Part shown: piece by piece, positions 23,127-34,168 of the stretch
How the letters are laid out: each line of letters begins with the position of its first letter
How positions within the stretch are numbered: the first letter of the stretch is position 1
NCBI GenBank assembly: GCA_027924585.1
Contig: BSBM01000252.1
Coordinates: 3,410,001-3,474,000 of the forward strand
Source of the DNA: Larix kaempferi
Taxonomy: Eukaryota; Streptophyta; Pinopsida; Pinales; Pinaceae
DNA length: 64,000 nucleotides
Direction: 5' to 3'
Program-made: the position numbers and the translations under genes
Notes under the pieces: model-generated
Seen by the model: the letters and a program-made list of their open reading frames with translations, nothing else
Database searches by the model: none
Told to the model about the DNA's origin: nothing

Positions 23127-23863
23127 TGTTAACACCTAAAAAGTGCTCACTAGTTCATTTCCTTATTCACATGACCCATTTGTCCACTTTTTCACCATTT
23201 GAGCCTCTAAAGTCACCAAAAGGTCACCAAAAGACCTTAATACACCCCTTTTTCCACTCAAAATGAATATTTTTCCTCAAAAAGCGTAAAAAACCCTAAA
23301 AAAGGGTTCAAAATTCCCAAAAATATTAAAAAGGGAATAACAATATTCAAAATATTCAAAAAAGGAAAAAGGAGGGAAAATGTACCTAAACCATGTTGGT
23401 CAATACCATTGGTTTCCTCAAAACCATAATGGTATTCCCCACCACCAAAAACTATAAAAAGGTGGTAGGGGCTCCTCACTTTCCATCCATCCATCATCCT
23501 ATCCTCATGCTGCCAAAATCCCCTTTGAGCATTGCCCACCTTTTTGAGCCTTGCACAAACCAGGAAGCATTGGAGAAGAAGAGTCCTTTGGAGCTTGGAG
23601 CTGCTCACCCTTGGAGCTACTCAACAATCTTCACCACTCAGAGGTATTACTATTGCAAGCACTTGCTTGCCCTTATTCTTAATACAAAAATATTTTTTAC
23701 ATATTGTCAATCGTTTTTACTTTCCATAATATTTTCATTATTTGCTTCATAGATCCATGGTTAATGTAGTTTAGATTAGTTTGTTATTTATTTCTATTGA
23801 AACTGCTGCTACTAGTTAGCAGGTGCCCATTGCACTAAGCTTGGTTGCAAAACCAAGCCAACA
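23127..23863 (+). mobile_element. NA2 5' LTR
   Basis: TGTTAACACC...AAGCCAACA, 737 bp, with TATAAAAA at 23453-23460. Confidence 0.95.
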
Positions 23864-23868
23864 GTTTT

Positions 23869-23883
23869 TGGCGACTCCGCTGG
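23869..23883 (+). promoter_or_regulatory. NA2 primer-binding site, probably tRNA-Arg
   Basis: TGGCGACTCCGCTGG starts five bases after the LTR. From memory, this sequence complements the 3' end of a plant tRNA-Arg and is used by Ogre/Tat elements; I could not check this here. Confidence 0.6.
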
Positions 23884-24071
23884 CTTAGAATTCTTAGATC
23901 TCAATTTTTAGCTTTAGATCTTAGTTTTTGTTAGTTTTAGTCAGTTTAATTCATAGATCTGCCACCCTAGACAGCAAATCCATTGATGTTCTAGATCTTG
24001 GCCTCCTCTATTGCCATTAACAGCCCGAAATTTCAAATTTTTGGGTTCATTTTTTGGCGTCCGTTTTCGGC

Positions 24072-24302
24072 TTTCGCCTCGCTGCTTTCTGCCTGACAGT
24101 CGTGCGGCTCATCTCGACTTTTCGGCTTTTTTCCGCACGGATCGCCGCGGCTTCGCGACAAATTTCCATGCTGCACATCGCGGCTTCACGGCTGAAAACC
24201 GCGCTGCCCATCGCGACTGTGTGACAGGAATCCGCGCTGCACATCGCGGCTTCGCGGCCAAAACCCGCGCGGTCCATTGCGGCTGTTCTGCCAAAACCCT
24301 CG
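24072..24302. repeat. 33-bp CpG-rich minisatellite in the NA2 leader
   Basis: Units start at about 24105, 24138, 24171, 24204, 24237 and 24270 with an exact 33-bp period around CTGCACATCGCGGCTTCGCGG. The tract is GC- and CpG-rich inside an AT-rich leader. Because 33 is a multiple of 3, open frames appear on both strands, but none has a convincing ATG start. Confidence 0.9.
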
Positions 24303-25732
24303 ATGCAAGTTTTTTCCATTCGGCCAATCTGTTAAAAAATTAATTTTTTGCCGTATTTTCTGCCCACTTAGCTATTTTACAGTATTAAAATTCCTGCATT
24401 ATTACAGCCATATAAATCTTTTTACTATTTAGAATGCACCTTTAAAAAAGTCTTTTTACAAAATTTTCAGAAATTGAAAGAAGGATTTATTTGCATTTTA
24501 TCTAGATAAAAAAAATTTACTGTTTACTTCCTTAATATTTTGCCCATAGCAATTTTTAAAAGAAATCCATTTATTTCTTGAAGTATTCATATTATTTGCT
24601 TTCCTATTTCAAAGATCCTTTGTTTTTGAATAGTTTTTGCAAAGCATTTACATTTTCAAGTTTAGTTTAAAATACCACACATGCACCCACTCAAACACAT
24701 AATTTAAACTGAGCCTTAAAATTTACCCTAACTTCAACCAACTTTTAACCCCACTTGGGGAGCACTTAAAAGAACTTTGTAGCTAGGTAGAATTGAGGGG
24801 ATAGGTGTTCCAATAACACCCCTTAGTTATTACATTTGAGACATAGTTGCTGTCCATTAGGGAACCAAAATCTCCTAGTATTTTTTGGCACGGTCACAAC
24901 CAGTTTATCAGAGGGCCTCTCCCCTAGGAGGGTTGAAGTCGCGAGGATGGTTCCGGAAGCTTGAGTGGAATACTGAAATCCATTCAGTAACCGAAGGCTA
25001 CCATTCGCAGTTCTCGAGATATCCTTGTATGGGGGTATTGCGGTAAAAGGACCAAACGGTAGATTCACCTTTTCTGAACGTGTCATGAACGGAGTATCCT
25101 AGTTGCCATTCTTTAGGACTGATTACCCAGTGTCCCTCCCGGTAGGGGAATATCTAGTCGTTGATTCAACACTCAATATTGTCTGACTTGGATTTCATCA
25201 CCTTGTAGAGAATATCGTTTGTTGACTCACAATACTTCTAGTTAGATGTTTGCATGATACAATCCACCTTTGGTCTAGTAGCACCTCTTTTTTCTAGAAG
25301 TTGTTTGACTGTTGGTATTCTGACCATTTTTGTTGCATCCCTCCACTTATTATAGCACAGCTGCTATAATAAGTGCTTTTTGAGGTTGATTTTTTGGCAT
25401 GAGAGCCTTTATTTTCACTCCCCTTTTTGCACCCTTGGTTGCATTAGGGTTTTGAGTTTTTTATACATCACCATCTTACACTGAATTTTTTTTTTTTTTT
25501 TTTACAAAACATATTTCTCACCATTGATAATTTTAGACGATCTCGTCGTCTTCAGGGTGAACCCCCACAGTTCAGTCTGCTTGGCTCTCCACATCACCGA
25601 CGTCGAGCCTTATCCCTTGAATCGACACGTCATCGTCCAAACATACAGTCATCTGATTCTAACACGCCTCACTTCACATCTAATTCTGAGGCTAAATCCG
25701 AAAACCCTACTGAATTATTACCAACCAACCTC
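24303..25732 (+). other. NA2 leader, non-coding part
   Basis: AT-rich sequence up to about 24740 is followed by more even composition to 25732. There is a T-run at about 25487-25503. No domain is seen. Confidence 0.6.
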
Positions 25733-27730
25733 ATGGCTGGAACACAATTCGACCCACTTTTTACCAGTACTATTGGAGATACGTACACAAACCCTTCCAC
25801 TACTGTGCCATCCATAGTAACAACAACCCCTCTAGGCATGCCTAATGTGGGGGACACTCCACCTTTAGGAATACCCAACACAGGACTACCTCCTATTATG
25901 GGTATGCCAAACATAGGGGTCACATCCCCTCTCATTACCACAACCCAGATCCCAGGAATTCCTACTACTATTCCTAACCCCGGTGTAACCCATGTTGCAC
26001 TTGGAAATGCTGGCCCATACCAAACCACAGCTGTTGGAGGACACATATCTTCAATACCTAGCATACCCTTAGGGGCTACTGGACCACTACATCATGCCAC
26101 CATGAATAGTCATGTCCCAGTCACTACGCCACACCCATCTGCTAGTTTACCTTACATGGCGAGTCTGAACTTACCAGACTTAGCTAGGCTAACCAATGAT
26201 CCTATCAGGCACAACCCTACATAGCCACCCATGCCTACGAAGCTCCCCTCAGACATACCCAAGTTTGAAGGAAAACCTGGGGAGGACCCTCAAAACCACA
26301 TAATGTCTTTCCACCTATGGTGTTCATCTAACTCCATAGTGGATGACTCCATTCGTCTAAGACTATTACAACGAACGTTCACTAGCTCTGCAGCCAAGTG
26401 GTACATCGAACAACCACATGGGACCCACCATACTTTTACGTCCCTTGCCTCCACTTTCCTTCAGTTTTTTCAGCTACCTGTACGTTACGATGCAGGGGTT
26501 GAAATACTGTTGTCTTGCAGACAAAACATAGCTACCCACATCACAGACCACATCCATGAGTGGTGCAAGCATCGTAGCCTCTGTAAAATTAAACTGGATG
26601 ACCGTATATTTTTGGACTGGTTCCTTAAATCACTCCTACCCCTTATAGCAAAAGACGTCGCTTCCGAACGACCCCAGTACGAGGAAGAGGCTATCCTAAA
26701 AGCCCAACAATTCGACCTAATTTATGCTCAATCAGGATATCTCTACACCATCCTACCAGACGCCCCACGAGGTGATTCTTCACACTGTGACGTGCCGGGG
26801 GCATCACATGCTGCCGATGGTATTATTGGCCAGGTCACACCACAAATCAAACCTTTTAGCATGGTGAGCACCATAAATTCCCTAGACCTCTCTAGGGCTA
26901 CATCTAATTCTGGAGCGACAACTTCCTATGCTCCAATGAGTCATACTCACCACACTCATGGACCCTCTTGTCCACAACATTGCTATGGGCAAGCGCCATC
27001 GGCATATGTCCCACCCTCATACTATAGGCAACCGGCTACCCAGAATCCAATTCAGTTCCCGCCACAACCAATGTATTACCCACAACAAGCTACAACAGCT
27101 AACCCAACACCTCCAATAGCTAAGGGTTACCAACAACCCCAGCAGGTAACTGGACCACCTCCATCCCCACAGGCTTATTATCCAGCACAACCTGCTCCTA
27201 CACGTGCGGTGAACCAAAATCCTCCCACTGCTCAAGGGCAAGTGTACACACAACACAATCAGCCCCAACATCAAAACAACCAGCGCAACCAGGGTGGGCA
27301 ACAAAACCGTGGAAGAGGACGTAACCGCAGCAACAACCAACAACATCAGCAAGGTCCACCACCTCCCAATCCTTCGCATAATAACAACGCTACTCCTCCC
27401 AACTAGAATCCGGATCGTTATCCCAAGTAGCCCAAAAATAATAACCTCAGAACAAACCATCCTTGTTCCATTTGCGGGGTCTATGGCTACTACACACATG
27501 CTTGCCCACATTTGGAGCGAGCTCGGAAAATCTGGACTGATGATGCCCATCGCCAAGGGCATGCAGCTCCTCAAGTGCCACCCAACCCCCCACCCCCTCA
27601 GCAACAACCCATGGTACTACAAAAACCCTTACCAACCCAAGGCATAGTGAACACTCAGCCATTGGCTCCCCCTCAAGGCAACGTGCCCCCACAACAACAG
27701 ATCACTTATGCCGCTCCTGATCAACCCATG
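25733..27730 (+). pseudogene. NA2 Gag
   Basis: ATG at 25733 begins a Pro/Thr/Gly-rich region with repeats of the type GMPNVG, GIPNTG, GMPNIG (25835-25920). After a TAG at 26222 the same frame enters a Retrotrans_gag-like domain (26231-26750): FEGKPGEDPQNHIMSF, AAKWYIEQPHG and LASTFLQFFQ. A Gln/Pro-rich stretch (26990-27400) follows, then two TAG stops (27404 and about 27428). A zinc-knuckle remnant CSICGVYGYYTHAC (about 27449-27490) has Tyr at the expected His. All three stops are CAG one step away. The frame ends in a shift near 27725, after which the protease continues in another frame. Confidence 0.85.
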
Positions 27731-28461
27731 TTCGACTCAGGTACCCACCACTTGTTAATGTTGTCAACCTCCAAACACGTCGGAACCAATATGGATCCAC
27801 CCCTGAAGACCCTCCCACCAACAAAAACACTAACGCTCATCCCACTGATCAGACGTTACGTATACCCCCGGTTACACTCGATGGTTCCTCTAAAGCACCT
27901 CGCTTCCCACTTCGTCACATCAACAATAACCCCAATGCTCGTGCCGCGTCAAATTACAGCATTGTAGATGACTTAGCCCAGTCTCCAGCAGCCATGTCTG
28001 CTTTAGAAGTATTAAAAAACTATCCTTCACAGTGCAAGACTTTGCTCTCTGCCATTGGTGCTATTGACCCCAATGATTCACAACTAATGGCATTCGATTC
28101 GGACCAGTTCGAACCACGCCTACCTTCCACTTTAGCATTCCAAGTTTCTGTTTCCGTTCGGAATCTTGTCATCCATCGGTGCATTATCGATGAAGGTGCC
28201 TCTACATGCGTTATGTCCACATTCGTTTGGCAGAAGTTGGGATCCCCTACTCTACAGCAGTCCACCATTGCGTTGCGAGCCTACGACGGCCGTTCGGCTC
28301 AACCCCAAGGTCTGTTAACTAATGTCCCCATCCAGCTAGTTGGTAAAACCGTGCTCATTGACATAGAGGTCATCAATGCCCAACTTGATTATAACCTCTT
28401 ACTTGGTCGTAGCTACATGTATGCCATGCGGGCGGTTGCCTCATCCGTTTTCGTACCATGA
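27731..28461 (+). pseudogene. NA2 aspartic protease
   Basis: The new frame carries a conserved linker (IVDDLAQSPAAMSALEVL, about 27961-28014) and a retropepsin fold with IIDEGAS (Asp codon at 28189), LRAYDGR, and the closing LLLGRSYMYAMRAVASS (about 28396-28446). DEGAS replaces the usual D-T/S-G motif, as in NA1. The frame ends at 28459-28461, but alignment with NA1 shows the protein continued (MMFPHDG...), so a one-base shift has occurred there. Confidence 0.85.
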
Positions 28462-29937
28462 TGTTCCCCCATGACGGACGCGTGGTCAAGGTCGACCAAC
28501 CCACCTATTACGATCCCAAGGCCCCCGCTGCACCCGAAAATGTTCTCCCCATGGTTGAACAACCTGTTTGTGGTGCAACTACCTCATTTGTTTCCTCCGT
28601 GGGACCCGGACTCTACTCCGACATGCCAATGACTTCTACATTCCAATCCATTCCACCCCCATCACCAACTCCCAAAGTATCTGACTTATGTACCCTGTCC
28701 CATAATACACAACCACTCAACAATCAACCGCCCTTCTTTCCTAAACCACCATTGGTCCCTAGTCACATTGGTGTTACACCCATCCACACAATCCCCTTTC
28801 TATTCCCTCCCTCTGGAGTAGTAAGTGCCCCAGTTATGGTTACCCTTAGTCTCCCCGGGTTAACCTTGGGATTACCTGTGTGGTATATTTCACCTCCCGT
28901 TCCCCCGTCGACACTGAATGTCATCCTACAACCGGTGCAACCCATTGTCACTACTAGTCAACCACCTCCCGGTGTCACTACCCCTTCATCATCTACGAAT
29001 CCCCCTCCTCTTATCAAGCCCACTGGGGGCAGATGCCCACAACCATACACTGTTGTACCCCCTCCCAAGACATTTAAACCCCCCCCGTGTTTCATGCTCC
29101 ACCCAAATGCTCGTTGTGTGATGAGTTAGGCCATCTGACTCATCAATGTCCACAATTACCTACATTATAGAAACACATGCAAATGCTTGACGATGACCCC
29201 AACATCCAGTTGTCAAACTAGATCCAACCCCTAAGCCTCGTGATAAATCATTGTGCACAAACCATCCTTGTGCAATATGCAGAATCTATGGCCATTATTC
29301 ACATCACTGCCCCGATCTCCTAGATTACAGAGCAGCCTTGTACGAGATGAATAACGTCGACCTTGAGATATCCCCTCTTCTCATTGAGGAAATTCATCCC
29401 CCACCATCTTCCTCCTTGGAAGAAATTAACACCATTTACATGATTTCCACTGGATACCCCTCTATCCGGTCGACCCCTTCCATTGATCCCTTTGACACAC
29501 ATGTTCAACCCTTTCAAATCGACGAGGAAACCACATGTCCACAACATGGGGGCAGGCCCAAAACCTTGCCTACTCATCATCATCGTGATTCTCGTCGGAG
29601 ATACTGGGGGCATCCACCCCACAAAGGGAATCCCCCATTATCATATCATCACTTCAGTATGCCACCATAGCCCACAGCCTCATGGTATAACACCCCGCCA
29701 GCAGTTGCTCAATGCCCTATTGATCTCTCTTTGAGACAACATCTGCACCACATTGAAACCTCTGAGTTAGGGGGAATAATAGATTACCTCGACCCTGGGA
29801 TAGGGGGCATGATCAATCATTTTGAACCTTCCCCATCATCTCTATCTCAACACCTCAATGAGCCCATTGTTCAATCCAACACATATGTGATCCACAATCA
29901 CAAACCCCATGCACATAGCATGGGGGCAGGTCATTAA
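28458..29937 (+). pseudogene. NA2 post-protease region with two more zinc knuckles
   Basis: The frame from 28458 begins with the continuation of the protease tail and runs to 29129. It contains VMVTLSLPGLTLGLPVW (about 28837-28887), the counterpart of a motif that lies before the knuckles in NA1. After a shift near 29100 there is a CX2CX4HX4C knuckle (C-S-L-C...H...C, about 29109-29150), then stops, then another (C-A-I-C...H...C, about 29272-29313). Short acidic, Pro-rich frames continue to 29937. No polymerase motif appears. Confidence 0.7.
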
Positions 29938-32162
29938 CCCTGCTGACTTCTTCACATGCATGATCTCAACCATTTTTTGAGGTCACATATCACTTGTATA
30001 TTCGATTTGATTTGATACACCTAGTATTCTCCCCTCGTGGGTCATCATTTCTCCCCACCATTGCATCCTTGGCTTGGTGGGCTCACCTTTATTTGTAGCC
30101 ATTTTTTAACCTAGTTATTTGTTTTGACCAGTCCGGAGTCCTTATGACCTTCATTTTTCGCACCATTTGCACCGCTGGATTCATATTTCCCGCTTGAGGT
30201 CATTTCATATTTTTCTGGGTATTGTTTCAAAATGCCACCCATCACCTCGGTTTGTGTGCCACATTGGCCGTTGCCCCTTTTTGACAATATTTATGTCACC
30301 AGATTCAGTTTTCCGCACTCATGATGATGCTTGAGACCTTTTCTCGCTCTCATCAATCCCTTTTTTGTTCGGTATAATTTTATCCCTTTTTCGGGTTGAG
30401 CAATCCCTTTTACGAAAAAGGCACTTAGGGAGTTTCTGTTAAGCTCTTTTCTGACTCCTAAAACAATGAAAATATTGCTGAGCAACCTTGCTTCCTTTCA
30501 TGCTCACTAAACGTATCTGAAAGGGCATCTACCTGGTATAAGTTTACCCCTTTTTCGGACCTTGTAGACTAATTACGAAAAAGGAATACTCTAGTCACAT
30601 CGGCTAGAAGAGTTCTCCATTTGCATCATTTTATGCTTTTTTGGGCCTTGGAGACTAACTTACGAAAAAGAACAACAATGGAGTCCCCTTACCGCTTTCA
30701 GACTCCCTAAACATGAAAGCGACCATGAGCAATCACCATCCTGGGCTCGTAAAACCAACAGGACAGTACTCACAACCACTGCAGAGTCTTCTTATCGTTT
30801 TCAGACTCCTTAAAAATTAAAGCACCAATGAGCAAGAACAGTCCTGGGCTCACAAAATCCACAGGATAGTACCATTTCAGAGCACACTTTTATCCCTTCT
30901 TGGAGCTCATTAAAACTACGAAGAAGGACCCAATGGTGCTTCTTGGCGCCACAAAAGATCACGTCTACTCATATGGCAGCTTCCCCATTTTGGTCACCTT
31001 TGTTAAGAGTATTCTGCATTATGTCACCCTGAGAATCCCTCGACAGCACCCACCAGCTTGATCCCCCAGAGTCAACACATACCCTTCAGTCCCTAAAAGC
31101 TATGATCCCCACACCTACAAGTCAGTTCCCTATGCTACCAGGTCAACCATGTCATCATGCTCTGAAAAAAGGAAGTTTGATTCTACCCACTATATGACCC
31201 CAGTTACTTCCCATCCCCACAAGTATGTCAGTCCTACCACCGGTACTACCACACTTTAGTTCTACACCTCACGCTCCTATCAAGGAAACATCATTGCCTT
31301 GTTAGTTGCTGGTCTCCCTCTATCGACGACAACCCAATTTATTCCAGAGGATAGACCTAGAGGTCCCTGTGTCTTGGACTCATCACCATTTATGAGGAGT
31401 GCCTACGAATCATTTTGAGAAGAGTCTTCAGTGCCTTTCCAAATGGTTGTTTCTCACATGCTCGACTTCAACACCTTGATTGCATCGTTGAGACTCGCAC
31501 AGGGTATCGGTCCTTTCAGTTATTTGTTCAAGACCCCAGATACCACCTGATTCTTCCACATTTGAGAGTCTACTTATGAAAACAACCAGTTACATTTTTT
31601 CTATTGATATCTGGGTTGCGCATGGCGACAGTATTTAGATGTATCTTAGTTTTATACTCCCTCGAGTATACAGTTACATATACTTCCCAGAGATGCCTCA
31701 CAGTCATTGAGTCCCTACAGATGTTGGACACCTTCAGTTTCAGTAGTTCATCAACCCTTCTGAGACCTTATTCAGAACGATTGATGCTTTATTCTAGTGT
31801 ATCAGTTATTGAGATCAGTCATGTTATGACCATGAGTACATCCCCAAAATGATGTCCCCTCTAGACCATTAGGATGCACCAGCAGATTTTTTATGTATTT
31901 TTCAGGTCCCCCTTCTTGGGACGAATTGTTATGTATATGTCTTGATACGAGCATGGGTATGCCCACCTCATCCATTATCAAAGATTATTCCTCATTCATA
32001 TTGAGGCCATGTAATATTGTTTATTTTTGCAGCTTCCAAGGGCCGTGGATCCAGTCTCCAATCGGTCTCCTCTCTTCCCCAAACCCCAGAAAAAAGACAA
32101 AAGAACTATGATGTCTATCGGCCATACGATGAGCTCCTACCCTCACACATCAGGGGGCAATC
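29938..32162 (+). other. NA2 3' non-coding region with hairpin series and polypurine tract
   Basis: From about 30370 to 30950 there are repeated short inverted pairs flanking 15-25 nt, such as GGAG(30429)/CTCC(30455-30458) and TGAGC(30479)/GCTCA(30502-30506). They alternate with CTTTTTCG/ACGAAAAAG words. The order and wording match NA1 at 5230-5600. The rest holds no recognisable gene. The purine tract CAGGGGGCAA lies just before the 3' LTR. Confidence 0.7.
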
Positions 32163-32899
32163 TGTTAACACCTAAAAAGTGCTCACTAGCTCATTTCCTT
32201 ATTCACATGACCCATTTGTCCACTTTTTCACCATTTGAGCCTCTAAAGCCACCAAAAGGTCACCAAAAGACCTTAATACACCCCTTTTTCCACTCAAAAT
32301 GAATATTTTTCCTCAAAAAGCATAAAAAAGCCTAAAAAAGGGTCCAGAATTCACAAAAATATTAAAAAGGAAATAAAAATATTCAAAATATTCAAAAAAG
32401 GAAAAAGGAGGGAAAAGGTACCTAAACCATGTTGGTCAATACCATTGGTTTCCTCAAAACCATAATGGTATTCCCCACCACCAAAAACTATAAAAAGGTG
32501 GTAGGGGCTCCTCACTTTCCATCCATCCATCATCCTATCCTCATGCTGCCAAAATCCCCTTTGAGCATTGCCCACCTTTTTGAGCCTTGCACAAACCAGG
32601 AAGCATTGGAGAAGAAGAGACCTTTGGAGCTTGGAGCTGCTCACCCTTGGAGCTACTCAACAATCTTCACCACTCAGAGGTATTACTATTGCAAGCACTT
32701 GCTTGCCCTTATTCTTAATACAAAAATCTTTTTTACATATTGTCAATCGTTTTTACTTTCCATAATATTTCCATTATTTGCTTCATAGATCCATGGTTAA
32801 TGTAGTTTAGATTAGTTTGTTATTTATTTCTATTGAAACTACTGCTACTAGTTAGCAGGTGCCCATTGCACTAAGCTTGGTTGCAAAACCAAGCCAACA
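32163..32899 (+). mobile_element. NA2 3' LTR
   Basis: 737 bp, aligned end to end with 23127-23863; TATAAAAA at 32489-32496. Confidence 0.95.
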
Positions 32900-32952
32900 C
32901 CCTTCCTGAAATAATATAACAACGGTTCCTGTGGACGTAGCTCCCATCCTGG
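32900..32952 (+). mobile_element. LTR-H copy 1, segment 3
   Basis: Sequence continues LTR-H after NA2: AATATAACAACGGTTCCTG and GGACGTAGCTCCCA match ATATATAACAACAGTTCTTG and GGACGTAGCTTCCCA at 34963-34998. It stops at CCTGG, where LTR-I begins. Confidence 0.8.
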
Positions 32953-34168
32953 TGTAATACCCAATTTTGACCCTTAGGATATATTAGCTTTTAATGTAAA
33001 TATTGTATACATGTGATGTATGTTTTCCTAGCGTGGAGCTCAAGGCCAAGGCCCCACTAGTGGAAGCTCAATTTTTTTTTTAAAGATAAGTATTAGACAT
33101 TATGTCACGCATGTTCTATTTAGCCATGGAACATTGTAAAAATGATGTAAATAAACATCATGCAATAAAATACCAAAATTGGCTATGGAGGCAATGAATG
33201 AGAAGGGGCCATGTGTATCCACTAGGGAGTGGTGAGGGGGCTGTGGGGATGAACCATATGTTTCCAAATGTCATTGTGAGAACCCATTTGACTTTTCTTG
33301 ATGACATTTATTTCTGTTGTAAGGAAGTAGTTGAAGATTTCAGTCCATGGCTTCAATGGAGCATGGGTAGCCCAGAAATTTGTATGGCAGAGTATGGGAT
33401 CTGTTTTCTTATACCACAAGTCACTCTACCTCATGGGGATTGCTTCTTATTCATTCCCATTCCATTGTTGAACATCCCCGCATCAATTTTCATCCAAAAA
33501 TGAATTCCCAGCAGTGAGAAAAACCAGAAATTGCAACTTGGCAACAACCCACGTTTTGAAGAGCCATAAACACCCAAAATTGGTATTTGACAGTGAAATC
33601 CAATGGAAGATCCATAGATATGAAACTTGGGGCGAAATTGAGGGTATTAGCTACCTCAAAATCCATGGAAAAACCCAGTTTTTACAGCCCAGAAGTCCGG
33701 TGATGGTATTGAGTATTTTGGTGACAGAGTTGTGAGAAATCCAAGTGTGAATGACTGAACAGAGGATTGGAATGCTTGAATTTAGCTTGACATGTCTGTA
33801 GCTCTGTGGTTGAGCTCATTGGATTAGTATCCTCCTCATTTTCTTATTACATGCTAGATAAACTCAACTATGTGCTGGCTTAGCATGATCATTTGAGTGA
33901 ATCCATGGCTGCGAGTGAGCCTGTCTAGTTTCTCCTCAGTGGATACACATCCCAGCTAGGGGGTGATCTCTCAACTGAAAGAATATAGGCTGGAAAGATA
34001 TCTATGGTTGGGTGGAACGTTGCTCTCACGTAGCCAGTTGTTTGGGCGTTTTCATTTCAAGATAAGTATTCTCTGTGGATTAATTTATATGCATTCTGTG
34101 TTATGCAATGTGTTAATTCTGAATGTTAACTGTTCATGTTAATGAGATGAAATGAATATCTTAATATG
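32953..34168 (+). mobile_element. LTR-I: probable LTR start of another element
   Basis: TGTAATACCCAATTTTGACCC is a typical plant LTR start and interrupts LTR-H copy 1 exactly. About 1.2 kb follows without a coding signal, then LTR-H copy 2 begins at 34169 after ATATG, its possible target duplication. The other end was not found, so the class and true length are unknown. Confidence 0.5.

Larger units (their letters stand above)
23127..32899 (+). mobile_element. NA2: Gag-protease-only LTR retroelement
   Basis: The two 737-bp LTRs (23127-23863 and 32163-32899) differ at 14 positions by eye. Flanks CCCGT and CCCTT agree at 4 of 5 positions. The internal region holds a primer site, a CpG-rich minisatellite leader, a Gag reading frame, an aspartic protease, a second set of zinc knuckles and a hairpin-rich 3' region. 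No RT, RNase H or integrase is visible in 8.3 kb of internal sequence. A second LTR-H copy at 34917-34990 shows the unoccupied site, confirming the insertion. NA2 is the youngest insertion that can be dated by LTR comparison here. Confidence 0.9.

Noticed and set aside
23393-23752. A 119-codon ATG frame in both NA2 LTRs (also 32429-32788)
   Set aside because: It spans the TATA box and likely start site. The LTRs differ by only about 2 percent, so its survival in both says little, and it resembles no known protein to me.
24011-24343. A 110-codon frame with 11-residue repeats in the NA2 leader
   Set aside because: It has no ATG start and reflects a 33-bp repeat, which automatically keeps frames open on both strands.
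27017-27607. A 196-codon antisense frame over NA2 Gag
   Set aside because: It is the shadow of the Gln/Pro-rich Gag region, whose codons rarely give stops on the opposite strand.
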